Shown: positions 1-13,025 of the stretch, piece by piece
Layout: every line of letters starts with the position of its first letter
Numbering within the stretch: position 1 is the stretch's first letter
NCBI GenBank assembly: GCA_026874595.1
Contig: CM049308.1
Location: forward strand, 92,631,624 to 92,695,623
DNA: 64,000 nt
Source of the DNA: Sipunculus nudus
Taxonomy: Eukaryota > Annelida > Sipuncula > Golfingiida > Sipunculidae
Direction of reading: 5' to 3'
Position numbers and translations under genes: made by a program
Notes under the pieces: generated by a model
The model's database searches: none
The model's input: the letters and a program-made list of their open reading frames with translations, nothing else
Told to the model about the DNA's origin: nothing

Positions 1-339
1 TACTCCCAGTTGCAATCCTGACTTACCGGTAGACTCGTTCTATCTAACATGCACGCTCAAACCGGTTGTCATGGACGCTCACGCAGTTATGGTTGATTTT
101 GCGTGAAGAGTTCTTGTAAAACTTTCTTTAGTTATTTCTAGTTTTAAAATATTGAAGAATGATCTGTTACACACATATTGAAGATGGATGTATAGCTATA
201 ATGCAATATACTGAATGTTTAATATTCCATTGTTCGTGGCATTGATTTATAATTAATATCTATTAATCTAATCCTTAATGTCACATAAAATGTACGGCCA
301 ACTTTGGCAACTTCTCTGAGCAAACAAAATCTTCATTTT

Positions 340-1225
340 ATCTCATATATATACATACTAGAGTTGGAACCAGTCTGCCGGGAGTACCTAAGTAAGAAGG
401 TGTGGTACTCACGTCTCTATGCTTAGCTGAGGGCCATAATAGAGCGAGGTACCAGTCTAGCTTTTGCGTAGCTAGCATATTATAAACTGGTGGCGCCACC
501 TGCAACCATTTTTGCACAGCGTCCATCTTTTCGTGTGCCTTGTTTTTAATCAATTATATCTCTTCTGTGGTTGGACTTATCCATCTGAAATTTTGCATGC
601 GTTTACATCTTTGATAGCTTACCTGATTTAATTCCAGTAGCGCCACCTACATTCACGTTCACGCTGCAGACATCCATGCTAATATCTCCAGACTGGTTTG
701 AGGTATCTTCTTGAAAGTTTGCATGTGTATAGATCTCACATAGCTCGTTATCAAACACAAAACTGATGGCGCTACCTGTAACCATTTTAATATTATTGCA
801 AAGCGACCATCTGTGTGTCTGATGTGGGAAAAATCACTCATATCTCGGCAGTGGTTTGACTTATCTACCTAAACTTTTGCATGTGTATTCATCTTGGATA
901 GCTTTCTCGAATTTATGGCAGGTGGCGCCACCTACATTTATGTTAACGCTGCAGACATTCATGCTAATATCTCAGGACTGGTTTGACGTATAGGCCTGAA
1001 ATTTTGCATGACTATAGATCTTACACAACTCTACAGCTCCTACAAATTTAGTTGCCCAACTAACAACTATTTTTTGCAAGGTGTCCATCTATTCATCTGC
1101 CAAGGGTTAAAATTACTCACATCTCAGCAGTGGTTTGACTTATCCACCTGAAATTTTGCATATGTATACATCTTGGATAGTTTTTCTTTCAAATAACAGG
1201 TGGCGCCACCTACAATCATGTTAAG
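340..1225 (-). repeat. Satellite-like tandem repeat with GGTGGCGCCACC palindrome (reverse orientation)
   Basis: Diverged units of roughly 140 bp each carry a GGTGGCGCCACC-type palindrome (about 489, 641, 769, 921 and 1200). It is followed by text such as CATTCATGCTAATATCTC, then TGGTTTGAC and AATTTTGCATG. The reverse complement matches the repeat at 38.7-39.8 kb and its duplicate at 58.3-59.3 kb, so one family occurs in both orientations. Short ORFs here are products of the repeat. Nothing recognisable lies in 1-340 or 1226-1704. Confidence 0.75.
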
Positions 1226-1704
1226 ATGACAAACATTCATGCCAATATGCTCACTCTATTTCCCCTTGCCACTCAATCCATGCCTCGCTTTCTGAACCAC
1301 TATGGACCTTTGGGGACGTAACACAAACAACTAAAACAATTTTTTTATCATAAGCCTCTAGTTAACATTGCAGTGCGGCTCGACTGAAGTACCCTATTAC
1401 TTAGTAAAGTCTAATACAAATTAAATGATTGCAATGCCTTCACTTATCATGTTTAGTATTTACAAATGTCAAGATAACAAACTTTCAAGAAAATTATTCT
1501 GATATACAACCAGTTCATATATGATCACCAACTGTGGTATTCCAAGTAATAAATATTTAAATACTGGATATTCTGCATGAAAATGGATATAATTTTAAAT
1601 TCCACTAGTTTTTGAGACAATTTTAAAGAACTGTTGTGGCAGGATCAAATATATATGAATAAAGTGCAGTGTTTCAATTTAATGATACAATGCAATAAGT
1701 TTCC

Positions 1705-4566
1705 TCAGCTTTCGCCACCTGGTGGAAAATAACGGAACCACTCTCTTCGGCAGTTCTCTAGAGCATGGTATCCACAAGCCTGGTGCAAGTTTATAGACAC
1801 AAAATTTTCCGGAAAGATATAACAAAAAGACAGTCTCCCATCCCCCAGCATCTTCCTGGCCAGAGTGACGGTCAGATATTTTGCTAACCCCTTCCTTCTG
1901 TGAGCCACGTCCACATGTAACAACCCGAGGGCGCCATAGTAACGCATGAACTCGTAACCTACTAACTCTCCCGTCGAGTCTCTGACGCACACGTTTGGAC
2001 AGTTTCTCACATGGTACTCGATCACTTCGTAAGACGCTTCTGGTTTATCCTGTGTCCGCAGCTCAAACACCCGCTGAGTGTCCTCGGGCGTCAGTTCTCC
2101 GGCAGTGTACCCAGCAGGGAGACGGACATCCCTGGAGGAAACGTTTAACGTGATTATAATGTGGTATATTTGTCAGTTTTGTTAATGTCACGGTCCTCTG
2201 TTAAGCTAAAATTAAATTACCTTAATAACTACCTTGCCTATCTAGCTTACCTGATTCATTTATTTTTAAATGCTACAATAAAGTTTTTTGTTGTTGTGGT
2301 AACCACTACCACTTAAATTTTAATGCTGACTTATCTCATGTTCCACCTATAAGTGTGTACATCTGCAGAGTTTATAGTGTTTAGGTTTAGGAATACCTGA
2401 CAGAGCGGTAAGACACTCTTCCTACCATATCTTTATATCCCGGTGTCCGGTGATATTTTTATATCACCTGCGGGTCCGGGGTGTTTAATCTTCCCCATCG
2501 CTGGGTCATAACACCGAGGAACACCCAAGTTTGCAAAGACGAACTCGTATGTCGGGAGGAACCGTCCCATTACGCCTTTATAGCGCTCAACCTGGATAGG
2601 GACCGACCATGAAGAATCTCACTAATCCTCTGCTGGGATTTGAACGTCCTGACTTTGAGTCCTGTGCTCTCCCCCTAGACTACAGCGGCTGGTTACTAAC
2701 TTACTCATCCGAGATTTGCAATGTGTATAACATTTTCTCCATTTCATTCATTTGGAAAAAAAATTTGCTCAGAGTATCCTCAATACCAGCTAACTAAACA
2801 GCTGACCCACAAACTTATTAACTTATTAATTATCTTACTTCTGAGTGTATTCACGGGTAAGAAAGTTTTAATAGGAATAAATATCAACTCATTAATGTCA
2901 GGGACAAAAATCCTAGGAGGAAAATGTTGAGGCCATAAATTCTGGGACACTGGTCATGTGACCAAAACAAGGGGCCACCAGAACTAAGGCAAAAAAAAAT
3001 TAAAGGTATGGTTCTCAGGCACCGCCCGCATCAATTTTAAACCCCCGCATCAAAACTTTTTATTTTGATTTTCAATAAAAACTTTCCAATTTTGAGCAGA
3101 TGCTGCTTCGAAATTTCTTTCAAGAAGATAAAACCATACAATTTCCTTTGTTTTGTAGTGCTTTTACCTATTTAAGCAAAATAAAACTGTTATTTTCATG
3201 CTTTTCCCTTATCATTTGACATTTTTATCGAAACATACAAAAAAAATTAAAATAAAAAAAGCGCCCGCCCGCATTGATTTCTGAAAAAAAGTGCCTGAGA
3301 ACCATACCTTTTTTTTTTGGCCTAATTGCTCTGATATTGCATCAGGCTCGAACAGCCCTTGCTACTGATTTCATCAGTTTGTAAAAAGTCAGCATATTGC
3401 ACCACCCTGTGCAAGGGTTAGAGACCTTATAAACCCCCGGTCTGGGTAGCAGGCGGGGGGAAATTACACTGAGAATATGCCAACGCCAGGTACGACAGCA
3501 AGGACAATACTGGCAATAGAGATCATGAGATGATGATGCTGCACCATAGGGGTGAGGGGGCTGATGGCTGAAGTAACCTGGTGATATATATGTTAAGAAT
3601 AGAGAATAAGAAGAACCTGTACTATGTCACATTGAAGCCTACTGGTAAGCTAGAACTACTGGAGTGTATCACTGGAGAATAATCAATATAGTAATTTGTG
3701 AACCTGGATATATCTATATATATACTGTGTATGTATATATATATGTGTCAGATGAGTAATAAAGACGAGATATTCCCCTTTGGAGGACTACATTATATTT
3801 ATATGGGACACTGAACACAAACAGCTCACACGAGCTGCCACGACATTAATTTGCAAAGAGTATAACATTTCCTCCATTGCTTTATATAGAAAAAAATCTC
3901 ACATTTTGCTGAGAGCATCCTCCGTGGTATTAAACATGAGACATCGGTACATTTTGCTGAGGGTCCCAACCTGAGCAGCAGCGGCGGCTTCCAGGACGGG
4001 AATTATCTCTACATCTAAACCTATAAGGAAAAAAAGACAACATACCCTAAATGTGCGAGAATTCTGAGCGGCTTAACGACTTCAAGGCCAAGCACTAGCT
4101 CTCCATATATCTAGATGCTTTAACTATACAGTCCTATTGAATTTGTTCAATGGCTTCAGGAGGTAGCAGCTTTTTACTTTCATCTGTAAGGAAGAAGTGA
4201 CAATATGGCTTAACCACAGGTACTTCAAGGGGTGAAACCAGTCTGAGGCAAGAGAATATTAAAGAATAGTCAAGTGATCTCATGCCATAAACTGTCATAT
4301 ACCGACCTGGTAAGTCCTAGGAAATCTCAGTTTATTTAATGTACAGTTAAGTAGTTCTCATGACAAGCTGGTGGAAGGAATGATATGGACTGAAACTCAC
4401 CTACAAATATCATAGCCTGTCTCCAGTCCAGCACATCCTCTGTCCCAAGAAAGCAGGGTAGCGAGTTCATATCTGTACTATATACGTGTACAGTATTAGA
4501 TGTCATAGAGTCGTCCTACAAAAGCAGAAAAATTTAATTTCATTACCCAGATGAATATCATAGAAT

Positions 4567-4628
<62 letters not shown>

Positions 4629-4705
4629 TTCTGTAATGGTGGCATTGGTTTGGTTGTGCTTATGGAAGACTTTTTTTTGTCAGGTTACTATCATAGACTT
4701 GGTGC

Positions 4706-4772
<67 letters not shown>

Positions 4773-5580
4773 CTTGCCTCTGGTAAATCCATGGTCGGCT
4801 TCACAACCACTGACCTCCAGTCCGGCCATCGGTCAACAATGATCTCCACCAGGGCGCGTCCTCTGAGTACGGTATTGCAGGTAGCGGTAACCTTTAAAGT
4901 GAATAACATTGATACTTCAACATGATGAAGTAAATAACATGATGATAAAACATTTTACTTATGGTATGGAAGTGATAAACATAGCAATGAAATTTAGAAA
5001 TATAATTCGGCCAAAAAAGGGTTGGTTTCTCAGGCATTTTTTCAGAAAACGGTGCGGGATTCCAAATAAATTTTACATTTTAAATATACATTTTCGTTAG
5101 AATTTTCATATGGTCAAGGAACAAAACAGAAAAAAAGTTGTTTTGGTAAACAGGTAAATGCACATCATAACCAAACTAGATTTTGTCAAACTTTAATGAT
5201 TTAATTTTCTTCAAAGAAAGGTCTGTGTTTCTGGTGCTCAAATTCAGTAAATGAAAATAAAAGTAATTTATGTGTGGATGTGTTTGTGGAATATGGGGGG
5301 GGGGATTGGAGGTGAGAAACTAATCTTTTTTGGCCTTACAGCTCTTATACTCATAGAAAACATTTCCTTTGCGTACGCCGTGCACATGTAACTTAATTTC
5401 AACTACAATTCCATGATAAACCCTTGAGAGAGACGGTTAAGTATACATAGATTATTTATGTATTTTAATTTGACTAAGACGGACGTTACCCACCCTCAGT
5501 TCCTGCTTGTTCTCCTTAACCTGAGACCAGAGTTCTTCTATCTGGTCAACACTCAGCTTGACAAAATCACAGCCACTCAT
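1705..5580 (-). CDS. GLYAT-like acyl-CoA N-acyltransferase D1 (5 coding exons, intact)
   Basis: Coding exons on the minus strand: 5494-5580, 4778-4891, 4401-4515, 3903-4014 and 1705-2131 (855 bp, 284 aa). The start is the ATG at 5580, opening MSGCDFVKLS. Exon 2 reads VEIIVDRWPDWRSVVVKP, matching the vertebrate GLYAT VDKWPDF block. Exon 3 has FLGTEDVLDW. Exon 5 holds the GNAT acyl-CoA loop AHRRKGLAKYL, then HQACGY near the end. Family role: transfer of an acyl group from acyl-CoA to the amino group of glycine or a related acceptor; the substrate is unknown here. All phases agree and no stop interrupts. Introns use GT-AG except intron 2, whose donor reads GAG/GCAAGA (a GC-AG intron) beside a (GT)n(GA)n tract. 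Length is close to human GLYAT (296 aa). An acceptor-like TTTTAG just upstream of an 18-nt leader (5581-5598) suggests a further 5' noncoding exon that I could not place. Confidence 0.85.
2400..2692 (-). mobile_element. tRNA-derived SINE in D1 intron 4
   Basis: Read on the minus strand, a tRNA-like head contains a pol III A box TAGTCTAGGGG (2672-2682) and a B box GTTCAAATCCC (2635-2645) at about tRNA spacing. A body of roughly 230 bp follows. It is not a functional tRNA: the flanking arms do not fold into a full cloverleaf by eye. The far body end is uncertain. Confidence 0.65.
2988..3322. mobile_element. 335-bp MITE-like TIR element in D1 intron 4
   Basis: Inverted termini: GGC plus a poly-A run then GGTATGGTTCTCAGGCAC at the left, and its complement GTGCCTGAGAACCATACC then poly-T and GGCC at the right. 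A second inverted pair inside (CCCGCATCAATTTT against AAATCAATGCGGG) extends the symmetry. Both flanks are TAA (2985-2987 and 3323-3325), a 3-bp target duplication of the PIF/Harbinger kind. There is no coding capacity. Confidence 0.7.
3323..3902. other. Rest of D1 intron 4
   Basis: AT-rich sequence without a recognised exon or repeat. Exon 4 of D1 begins at 3903. A short ORF over 3780-3974 is a shadow overlapping exon 4 on the other strand. Confidence 0.5.
4569..4770. repeat. (TA)n then (GT)n(GA)n microsatellites
   Basis: (TA)n spans about 4569-4624 in D1 intron 2. A compound (GT)n(GA)n tract spans about 4709-4770, ending a few bases from the noncanonical GC donor of D1 exon 2. The ORFs on either strand are low-complexity artefacts. 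Confidence 0.95.
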
Positions 5581-5598
5581 TTTTAAAACTTGAGGTAC

Positions 5599-5939
5599 CT
5601 AAAATTGTAAAGTGATAATGAATAGATTCCAACTGGTAAAGTAAAACTATAGAAAAAATCGCAAGAAAGACACTTACATAAACTAAATCAAGGCCATTCT
5701 ATCAATGAAATGCAACATGGTGTTATTGATTAATATATCAGGTCACATCAGTTCAAATTGATAATAATTATATTAATAATAATATTAATATTATTATTGT
5801 TATTATTATTTAAGTCAAAGTAATAGAAAAAAATCAGAAAAAAAGTTATTATTAATATTATTATTATTAGTATTAGTATTAGTAGTGTTATTGGTATTAT
5901 TATTATTATTCATTAAGAAAAACTATTATTATTATTATG

Positions 5940-5987
<48 letters not shown>

Positions 5988-8900
5988 ATTTTTATCATTA
6001 TTCCTGGTTAAACGCAAACACCTAAATGCCTTTACATGTTACAGTTGTATAAATATGTTCGTTCAACTAAGCAGCCCGTACGAACTGACTGACATTGAAC
6101 AGTTACGACTTCAGGTAAGTGAATTTCAGTTTCCCACCCAGTCCCGTATATAAACACACACGTGACTACTGGGCGTTCAAATATGTGTATGGCTCTTTTA
6201 AAGGCCTGCAGGTACACCAGGCTCTTTTTCTATAAACTGCAAGGTGGAACTCGTGTAGTATAGGCGAGGATTTGACACATAACACTGTCATACACATATA
6301 AATCATACACAGCCATCAATAAAATCAAGTGGGCTACTCACGCGTGTGTTTTCTTATCCTAAACATTGACAAGCCCAAGAAAACGGCCAAGTTCCAAATG
6401 ATCAAGGGGCAACTGTCAGTGACCTGATTTATATGTTGTTCCGCAACAAGACTATTCAAGGTCGTATTATATATGTCATATACATGACTGGGAGCAAACT
6501 TGCATATACAGTGACGCAGGCGGTCGATATCTCCCTCCCCCAAAACCTACAACCCTGATAGTAGAGCGTATTGATCAATGAAAATTGCCAAAGCCCGTTT
6601 ATATCTACATATGCTATAAGCCTTACCTCACTAATCACTAAATTTTACATTAATAACATTTCTAGGGAAGGGGGGGGGGGGCAAAACAGTTTGATCAAAC
6701 GAAAGTGCCGTCGGCTTTCCAGGAGAAAGTAGGTCATTTGTCACTACTTAAGGTGAGAAAATCTTAGAGTGAACGTTGTCAGACTCCTTACGTCGTAAAT
6801 TCTGATCTTTTCTATACTTCTGAGATAAACTCAGATACCGCGCAGTGTCAATATTAGCTTTGATCAAAGAATATAACGAATAAAGCATACGTAATAAATG
6901 ATGCTATTGATCATGGACATGTATAGTGAGCAATAACTAAACATACTCCAATGAGTCAATCAAAACAAATGAAAACATAAAAAAATATCAGTTTGCCAAG
7001 TGTTAGGAATTTCCCAATCAAGCATATGCAAGTCTTAGATGAGTTTAACATAAAGAACCTAATAAGACGCTAATCAAAATCTGACAGAAAAAATATTCCG
7101 GCGTCACTTGTTTTTTTTTTTTTGTATTGGAGATCAAGGAGAAGGTGCAGAATTTCTTGGACTCTCTACAACCTACACGTGACAAATGGAAGAAGAGGGA
7201 ACACATGTGGTCGTGGAACAGTGATGTACTCGAGCCCACACCATCCGAGTTCGAGTGCAAGTTCCAGTCCACATTCTTCGAGTCCGAGTCATTTGGAACC
7301 CAGCACACAATACTCTCCTTAAACAGAAATTTAAATTTCAGATTATAATGTACATTACATTTATAAATAATCTAACACATGCTTTAGCTATGATGGTTAA
7401 TTTCATTTAAAGCTACTGATGCTGAGCAAAGCTTGGTATATGTAGTATTATTATTTTGTAACATTATATCGTGAAAAGGTTCAAATGTGTGTGTTTTTTA
7501 ATGCTTAAATGTGTTTTTCCCCTTAAAATTCGAGGTAATAAATCTGGATCACCCCCCCCCCTCCAAAAAACAACTTATTTTTTAAAGTTATCCAGATATA
7601 TGATATATGTTCCTAAGAATGTTCGGGTATTTGACTTTATTGACTCTACTTTTACATGCAAATTGCTTAGAGAAAACATTTAGAATCGAAAGATAGTTTA
7701 TGGAGATAAATGGGGAAATAATGTCAAATTTGACTTGCTAAAAGGTTGGTACTCATTCTGATCGGTGATGTCAGCGAATTTAACTGATTTAGAGTAACTG
7801 CCTAATCAAAACATGACATATTAGTTGCAGATTAATAATTACAATGGATAAAATCCAGAGCGTCCTTAAGGTTCTCATTATGCATAGTCTAAACAATTTT
7901 AATCGTTGTGTGATCAGCACGACCGACGTAAATTCCACAAAATTGAAGAATAAGTAACACAAAGCTTGTGAGGAAGTTATATTGTGACATCATTGATGTC
8001 TAAATCACGACTACTGACGAAAATCTACAAATTATGTTATTTAAAAAAACAAGATATTCAAAATCGATAAAATTCCATAATGATCGTTCGGTGTACATGT
8101 TTATTTTAAATAATGCCCTTATTTTTAATAAAGCAATTAGGGCTACCATTCATGAAGGTCACATTTCGACGATATACTGGTACCAGATAAAACCATAATA
8201 ATTTGTCAAAAACAATATCCGACTGAAAAATTTAACAAGATTGACCCAACGGACTGAATTTCTATGCATCCTGTATGTGGTCTGCAGATATCACTTGAGA
8301 TTGTAGGTCTTATGTTCCTATGGGTTAAGTTTTAAACACAGCACTACATCGGAATTGACGTAGAATTAAGGAGGGCACGTAAACTACAATGTAGCTAATC
8401 ACGTTAATTATTTAATTGTCTCACCTCTCCGCCTACGTCCGGTTTAAAGCTTTCAGGCTTACTTCTGTTATGATTATATATGATTAACATTACATTTACA
8501 ATTTGTTTAACACCATTATACACTTTTGTCGAGAATTCTAGTTTAACCATTGATTGGAATGTCTCTATAATTTGAAAAAAAAATCCTCAAAGACTAGCAG
8601 ACGGGCCTTGCATGAGAGAGTTGTAGTACTTGCGGGCTACCAGGGACGTGTCTCGCTCTAAGTGGCACAAAGAAATAGTCAGACCAGCAAAGACGCTTAT
8701 CTCTCAAAATTCATTTACCTTAATTACCATGGTTTCACATTTAAGTTTCCCTTTTTCCAACAGCAAATTGCAACAGAACATGTTCCCGTGTTCCTTAAAA
8801 GAATGGATATTCAGGATGTAATAATATTTTCTACCCAAAGCAATTAAGCCATAACCCAAATGATGGATTATTCCTGTGTTTTTAAATGCATTTTTATCCG

Positions 8901-9380
8901 CGAAATTTTCATCGAGCCTAAAGTGTAACACATATTATATTAATTGCTTCAAGGGAAGCGTTTACCTGGCTCGAGCTGAACGACCAATAACTCAAAATCT
9001 CACTTTTATACACGGAACATCAAACACATAAAGTTGAACAAAACAAATGTATTAATCACAAATGCAGAAAATCGGAAACTATCATGGCTGGGGGCTCTTC
9101 AATGCATACAACAAACCAACGGGATTGCACAAAAATGTATCGTAGTTAGCACCAAGTATCCAGCGAATCTCACAGATTTATTCAAATGCACACCCCTGTC
9201 ATTGTGCAAATTAAATCCTTCACAGCCCTGCCTGTTACGCAATCTTGTAACACTCTAAAGATCAAATGTGCTCTCTACACAGTTTGTCAGTGCTGTGTCC
9301 CAGCAATAGAAAACGCTCGATTATCACAATAACATGGAAAGCTTAGACTTCACTGTTTAACATAAGGGATACATACGGTT
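5599..9380. other. Intergenic D1-D2, no gene recognised
   Basis: Holds an (ATT)n/(TTA)n microsatellite (about 5759-5990), G and T homopolymers near 6667 and 7111, and a patch with CGAGTCCGAGT-type repeats at 7140-7290 that resembles 17510-17580. No exon matching the GLYAT pattern and no other protein motif was found. A donor-like sequence on the minus strand near 6625 (GAG/GTAAGG) could mark a noncoding 5' exon of D1, but nothing confirms this. Confidence 0.5.
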
Positions 9381-9387
9381 TTCCATA

Positions 9388-10205
9388 ATGTTTGAATTAC
9401 GATCACAACAAATCCAGCAAATTGAATACCACCTAGCAGGTTTCTGGTCACAAATTACGATGTCGACTGTAGTCGGTACATCAGTGTCACCAGAGAACTG
9501 TGGCGTAGATGATTGTTTTGATAATTTACTGTACATTTATATGGAGTATCATGTTAAGATATTAGCGTTTGATAAGAGCTTTGGTAAGAGAGCACACTTG
9601 TCTCGTTTTATGGTAATTTCAGACGGAACCGTCTCTGTTTGGCTGTCTCAATTGTAACGATTGTTTCTGGTAGACTTCAAAGGATCAACACCTTTTCAGT
9701 TTAGTATTCTCAGGGTTTTATCTCTGTAGGCGTGTACATATAAGAATTCATTTTGTTATTGACGGTCGGCATAATAGGGAGGGATGACAGGCCAGAGGAC
9801 GGTCAGGACATGTGAAGTGAGGAAGCAAATATAAGTCGTGATGAAGGGGATGTTCGACACATTTGCCCGATCAGCGTGCCAGGATGGTATAGCCTGACGA
9901 AACCGGCGGTCTAGGAGCAGGTCTGCGTGCATTAAGAGTCTAGACAGCCGAGATATGATGTTTGTGAGCGTAGATAGTCGATGTCTGAGGAAGGCCACAG
10001 TGATTTCTCTGTAACGGACTTCAAAGCGAGTATCACATTTTGCCGACAGACTGGTAGTCTGGCGATTATACCTGTTGTGGGCGCTTCCAGGAACAGACCG
10101 ACGACTTTATTTAATCGCTTAACTGTAGAGGTAGAGTTGCTGTGCGGAAGTATATCCTGCTACCTAGAACTGGATAATTCCAGGAGACATCAGCTGTGAA
10201 AGACA
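9388..10205 (+). promoter_or_regulatory. Unknown promoter/first-exon-like module, copy 1
   Basis: A TATA-like ATATAAG near 9830 lies about 150 bp upstream of an ATG at 9981 that opens MSEEGHSDFSVTDF (72 codons to a stop at 10199). The region aligns by eye to 11650-12550, which has the same layout. Shared landmarks include a TGTCACCAGAGAACTGTG-like block, a TTATATGGAG block, the TATA-like site and the MSE start. I do not recognise the product. It could be a first exon or promoter of an uncharacterised gene, or part of a mobile element. Confidence 0.4.
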
Positions 10206-11649
10206 TTGATATACATTGATAGTCCAGATAGAATAGTCTGTGCGTGTTGCGTGAACTGTACCTCGAGAGGTAAACGAGTCACCAGAACTATCAGATCAAA
10301 GCGCCCATAAAACACTAAATATACCGGTATTCATCGTAATTTTGACATAAAAATCTCGCATTTATAAAAAAATATGCCTCTTCAAAGACGAAAATATATG
10401 AAAAACAAATTGAAACACAGGTAGAGAAAACATGTGTCTGAGTAAACATAATCACAAGTAATACAAACACAACATTGATTCATACTTTCGTTACAAGAAT
10501 AAATTGTCAAACAAATTGCAAACTAAGAGAAAACCTTAATAAAAAATATACATATGCTGGTTTACCATAATGTACAACACAACATTTTACAATAGTAAGT
10601 ATCATTCAATGTTATAAAAATGAAAACCAGTAAATATTTAACAATTTATACAATCTTAGCGGACAGCACAGGTGATCTATTTAAAGGTGTTCGAAGCTAT
10701 TCTCAACGTTTAAGATTACCCCTACCGCAATCTGATGGACTATAACGGAACCACTCATTCACGTACGTATCTTAAGGCTTGTACCCACAAGCCTGGTGAA
10801 ATTTAACTGACAACAAATTTTTCGGAACAACATAACAATATGGCACCATCCCTTGTTTAAGCATCTTTCTAGCCAGGGTCACTTTCAGGTATTTCTCCAG
10901 TCCTTTCCTTCTGTAGGCAGGATCAACGTGCAGCATACCCTGGGAGCAATCTTCATGCATAAACTCAAAACCTACCACCTCACCCATAGAGTCTCTTATA
11001 CACACGTTTAAGGAATTCTTCCCATTATATTCAATCACTTCAGAATTGACTCTTGGGTACTGCAGTGCCCGGAGGTCAAAGGCCTTCTGCGTGTCCCTGA
11101 TCGACAACTCTCCAACCGTGTACCCGTCTGGGAGACCAGCCTCCCTGTAACAGACGAAATGTTGTGGTCAGTCTTAGTAATTCAAGGAATACAACTAACA
11201 GGCAATTTACTCCTGATACGAAAAAATGTATATATTGCACTACACATGTACTGAGAGCTTTCAGCTTTTAAGAGCAACGCCCCCCGTAACCTCCCTTCGG
11301 ATCCGACCCTATTTCATTTGATTCCTCACGAAGTAAATTTTATACAACTGAATTTAATAAATATACCTGTGTAATAACTAGCCTATATATTATACCCGTG
11401 TGCATGTGTGTGATATGTCAAAAGAAAATGGACATTTGCCATTCGTATCTAACTGAAGTGCAAGAGAAAATGTTTTCATAATCATTCGGGAAGATGATTT
11501 ATAGGTAGAAAAATAAAGTTAAACAATGTAGTACAAATGATTTCCAACAGAAAGAAACGGTGAGCTATCGGCCTTCAGCGGTGATCGTTAACTAGGGACC
11601 CTGTTTCACATATACTCCAAGATCAATTGTAACCTCAGTTGTAGAATAT

Positions 11650-12550
11650 GGAAAACATCATGTTACCATTGCTTAGCAGTTTATTGTTTTGATGGACAAG
11701 GATAAAAACTTGCCACTTCTACAGTGTCACTAGAGGACTGTGACTTAGTTATTTTATTGCTTGTTCAAGTAAGGAGTATAACCAGATGATTGTTTTTTTA
11801 AATATAATTTATTGTACATTAATATGGAGCATCGTTTAGATGTTACCTTGAGAACTTAGGTTAGAGAACACAGGTGCCTCATTTGATGTTGATTTCAGTA
11901 CAGTTTAATTTCGTGGGAAACGACTCATGTCTAGACGGTTCCTATAGCAACATTTTTTGTTGTGGATATAAAAAGCGGCGCGCCTTCTTATTTCACTTTT
12001 TCTCAAGTTTGATCTCTGAAGGCTTGTCCATTTTAATATTCATGCAGTTAGTGACAAGCCGTATAGTTCTGTGAAATGATTGGTCAGAAGACGGCCAGGA
12101 CTTGTGATGTCAGCAGGCGCATATAAATCCATCGATATTAAGACCTCGTTACAAACGCCTGAGTAAGCGCCAGTTAGGTGTAGTCTGATAGTTGTTTGCA
12201 GTCCAGAGGAGGGTCTGTGTTTGTTGCGTGTCTGAAATAGAAGACGATGTTCCTGAACGTAGAGCGTCAATGTCTGAGAACGACCACGAAGATACCTCTG
12301 TAACGGACGTCAGTGTGGATCTCGAAATTGCCGACGGAATGGTAATCAGGCGATGTGTATCTACCGTGAGTGCATCCTGTAACAGGCCAGGGCGATTCAC
12401 TTGAAAGTAAAGTGACTCTGAATATTGTCGGGCGTAGGCATATTCGGTTACTTCGTGCTAGATGAATCCAGGTGAAGTCGCTGTGAGAGCCATTTCTTCA
12501 GTAATCCTACAGAGGAGACAAGAGCATATCTGTCAGTGAATTCTGGACTT
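11650..12550 (+). promoter_or_regulatory. Unknown promoter/first-exon-like module, copy 2 (inside D2 intron 4)
   Basis: Carries ATTGGTCAG (CCAAT-like, about 12079), TGATGTCAG (CRE-like) and GCATATAAATCC (TATA box about 12120). About 150 bp later an ATG at 12270 opens MSENDHEDTSVTDVSVD and runs to a TGA near 12404. It is a diverged direct copy of 9388-10205. It lies antisense within the D2 intron. Product not recognised. Confidence 0.45.
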
Positions 12551-12624
12551 TGCCTTGAGTGGAAAGCGCATGCTTCAATTCGGAATTGTGTTGATTGGTA
12601 GCGTGAGGCGCCGACGAATCCCTG

Positions 12625-12626
<2 letters not shown>

Positions 12627-12714
<88 letters not shown>

Positions 12715-12972
12715 AGTGTTACCCTCCGATGTAAAGTGCTCTATGGCCTACAGACTAGGCCAGAGCGGTATAACTCTGGAGAAAAACAACACTAAAAATT
12801 CACAACAGTACGTTTCACGGGATGCGACCCGATCATCAGGTGAATATGGTTAGAATCTATTAGCATATATATATTGCTAATATATTAGCATTCTAACCAT
12901 ATTCACCTGACGATCGGGTCGCATCCCGTGAAACAGACTGTTGTGAATTTTTAGTGTTGTTTTTCTCCAGAG

Positions 12973-13022
<50 letters not shown>
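12627..13022. repeat. TA/GA microsatellites bracketing an 85-bp-arm palindrome
   Basis: (TA)n(GA)n spans about 12627-12712 and (TA)n spans 12974-13022. Between them are near-perfect inverted arms, 12771-12855 and 12890-12975, around a 34-bp AT-rich centre. The arms differ by only a few bases. The outer ends abut the TA tracts, consistent with a foldback or MITE-like insertion. Low-complexity ORFs here are artefacts. Confidence 0.85.

Positions 13023-13025
<3 letters not shown>

Noticed and set aside
4636..4909. ORFs with SLSLSLS/HTHTHT or VCVCVC/ERERER runs
   Set aside because: Translations of the (GT)n(GA)n microsatellite; similar artefacts occur at 12626, 20015, 21695 and 26681.
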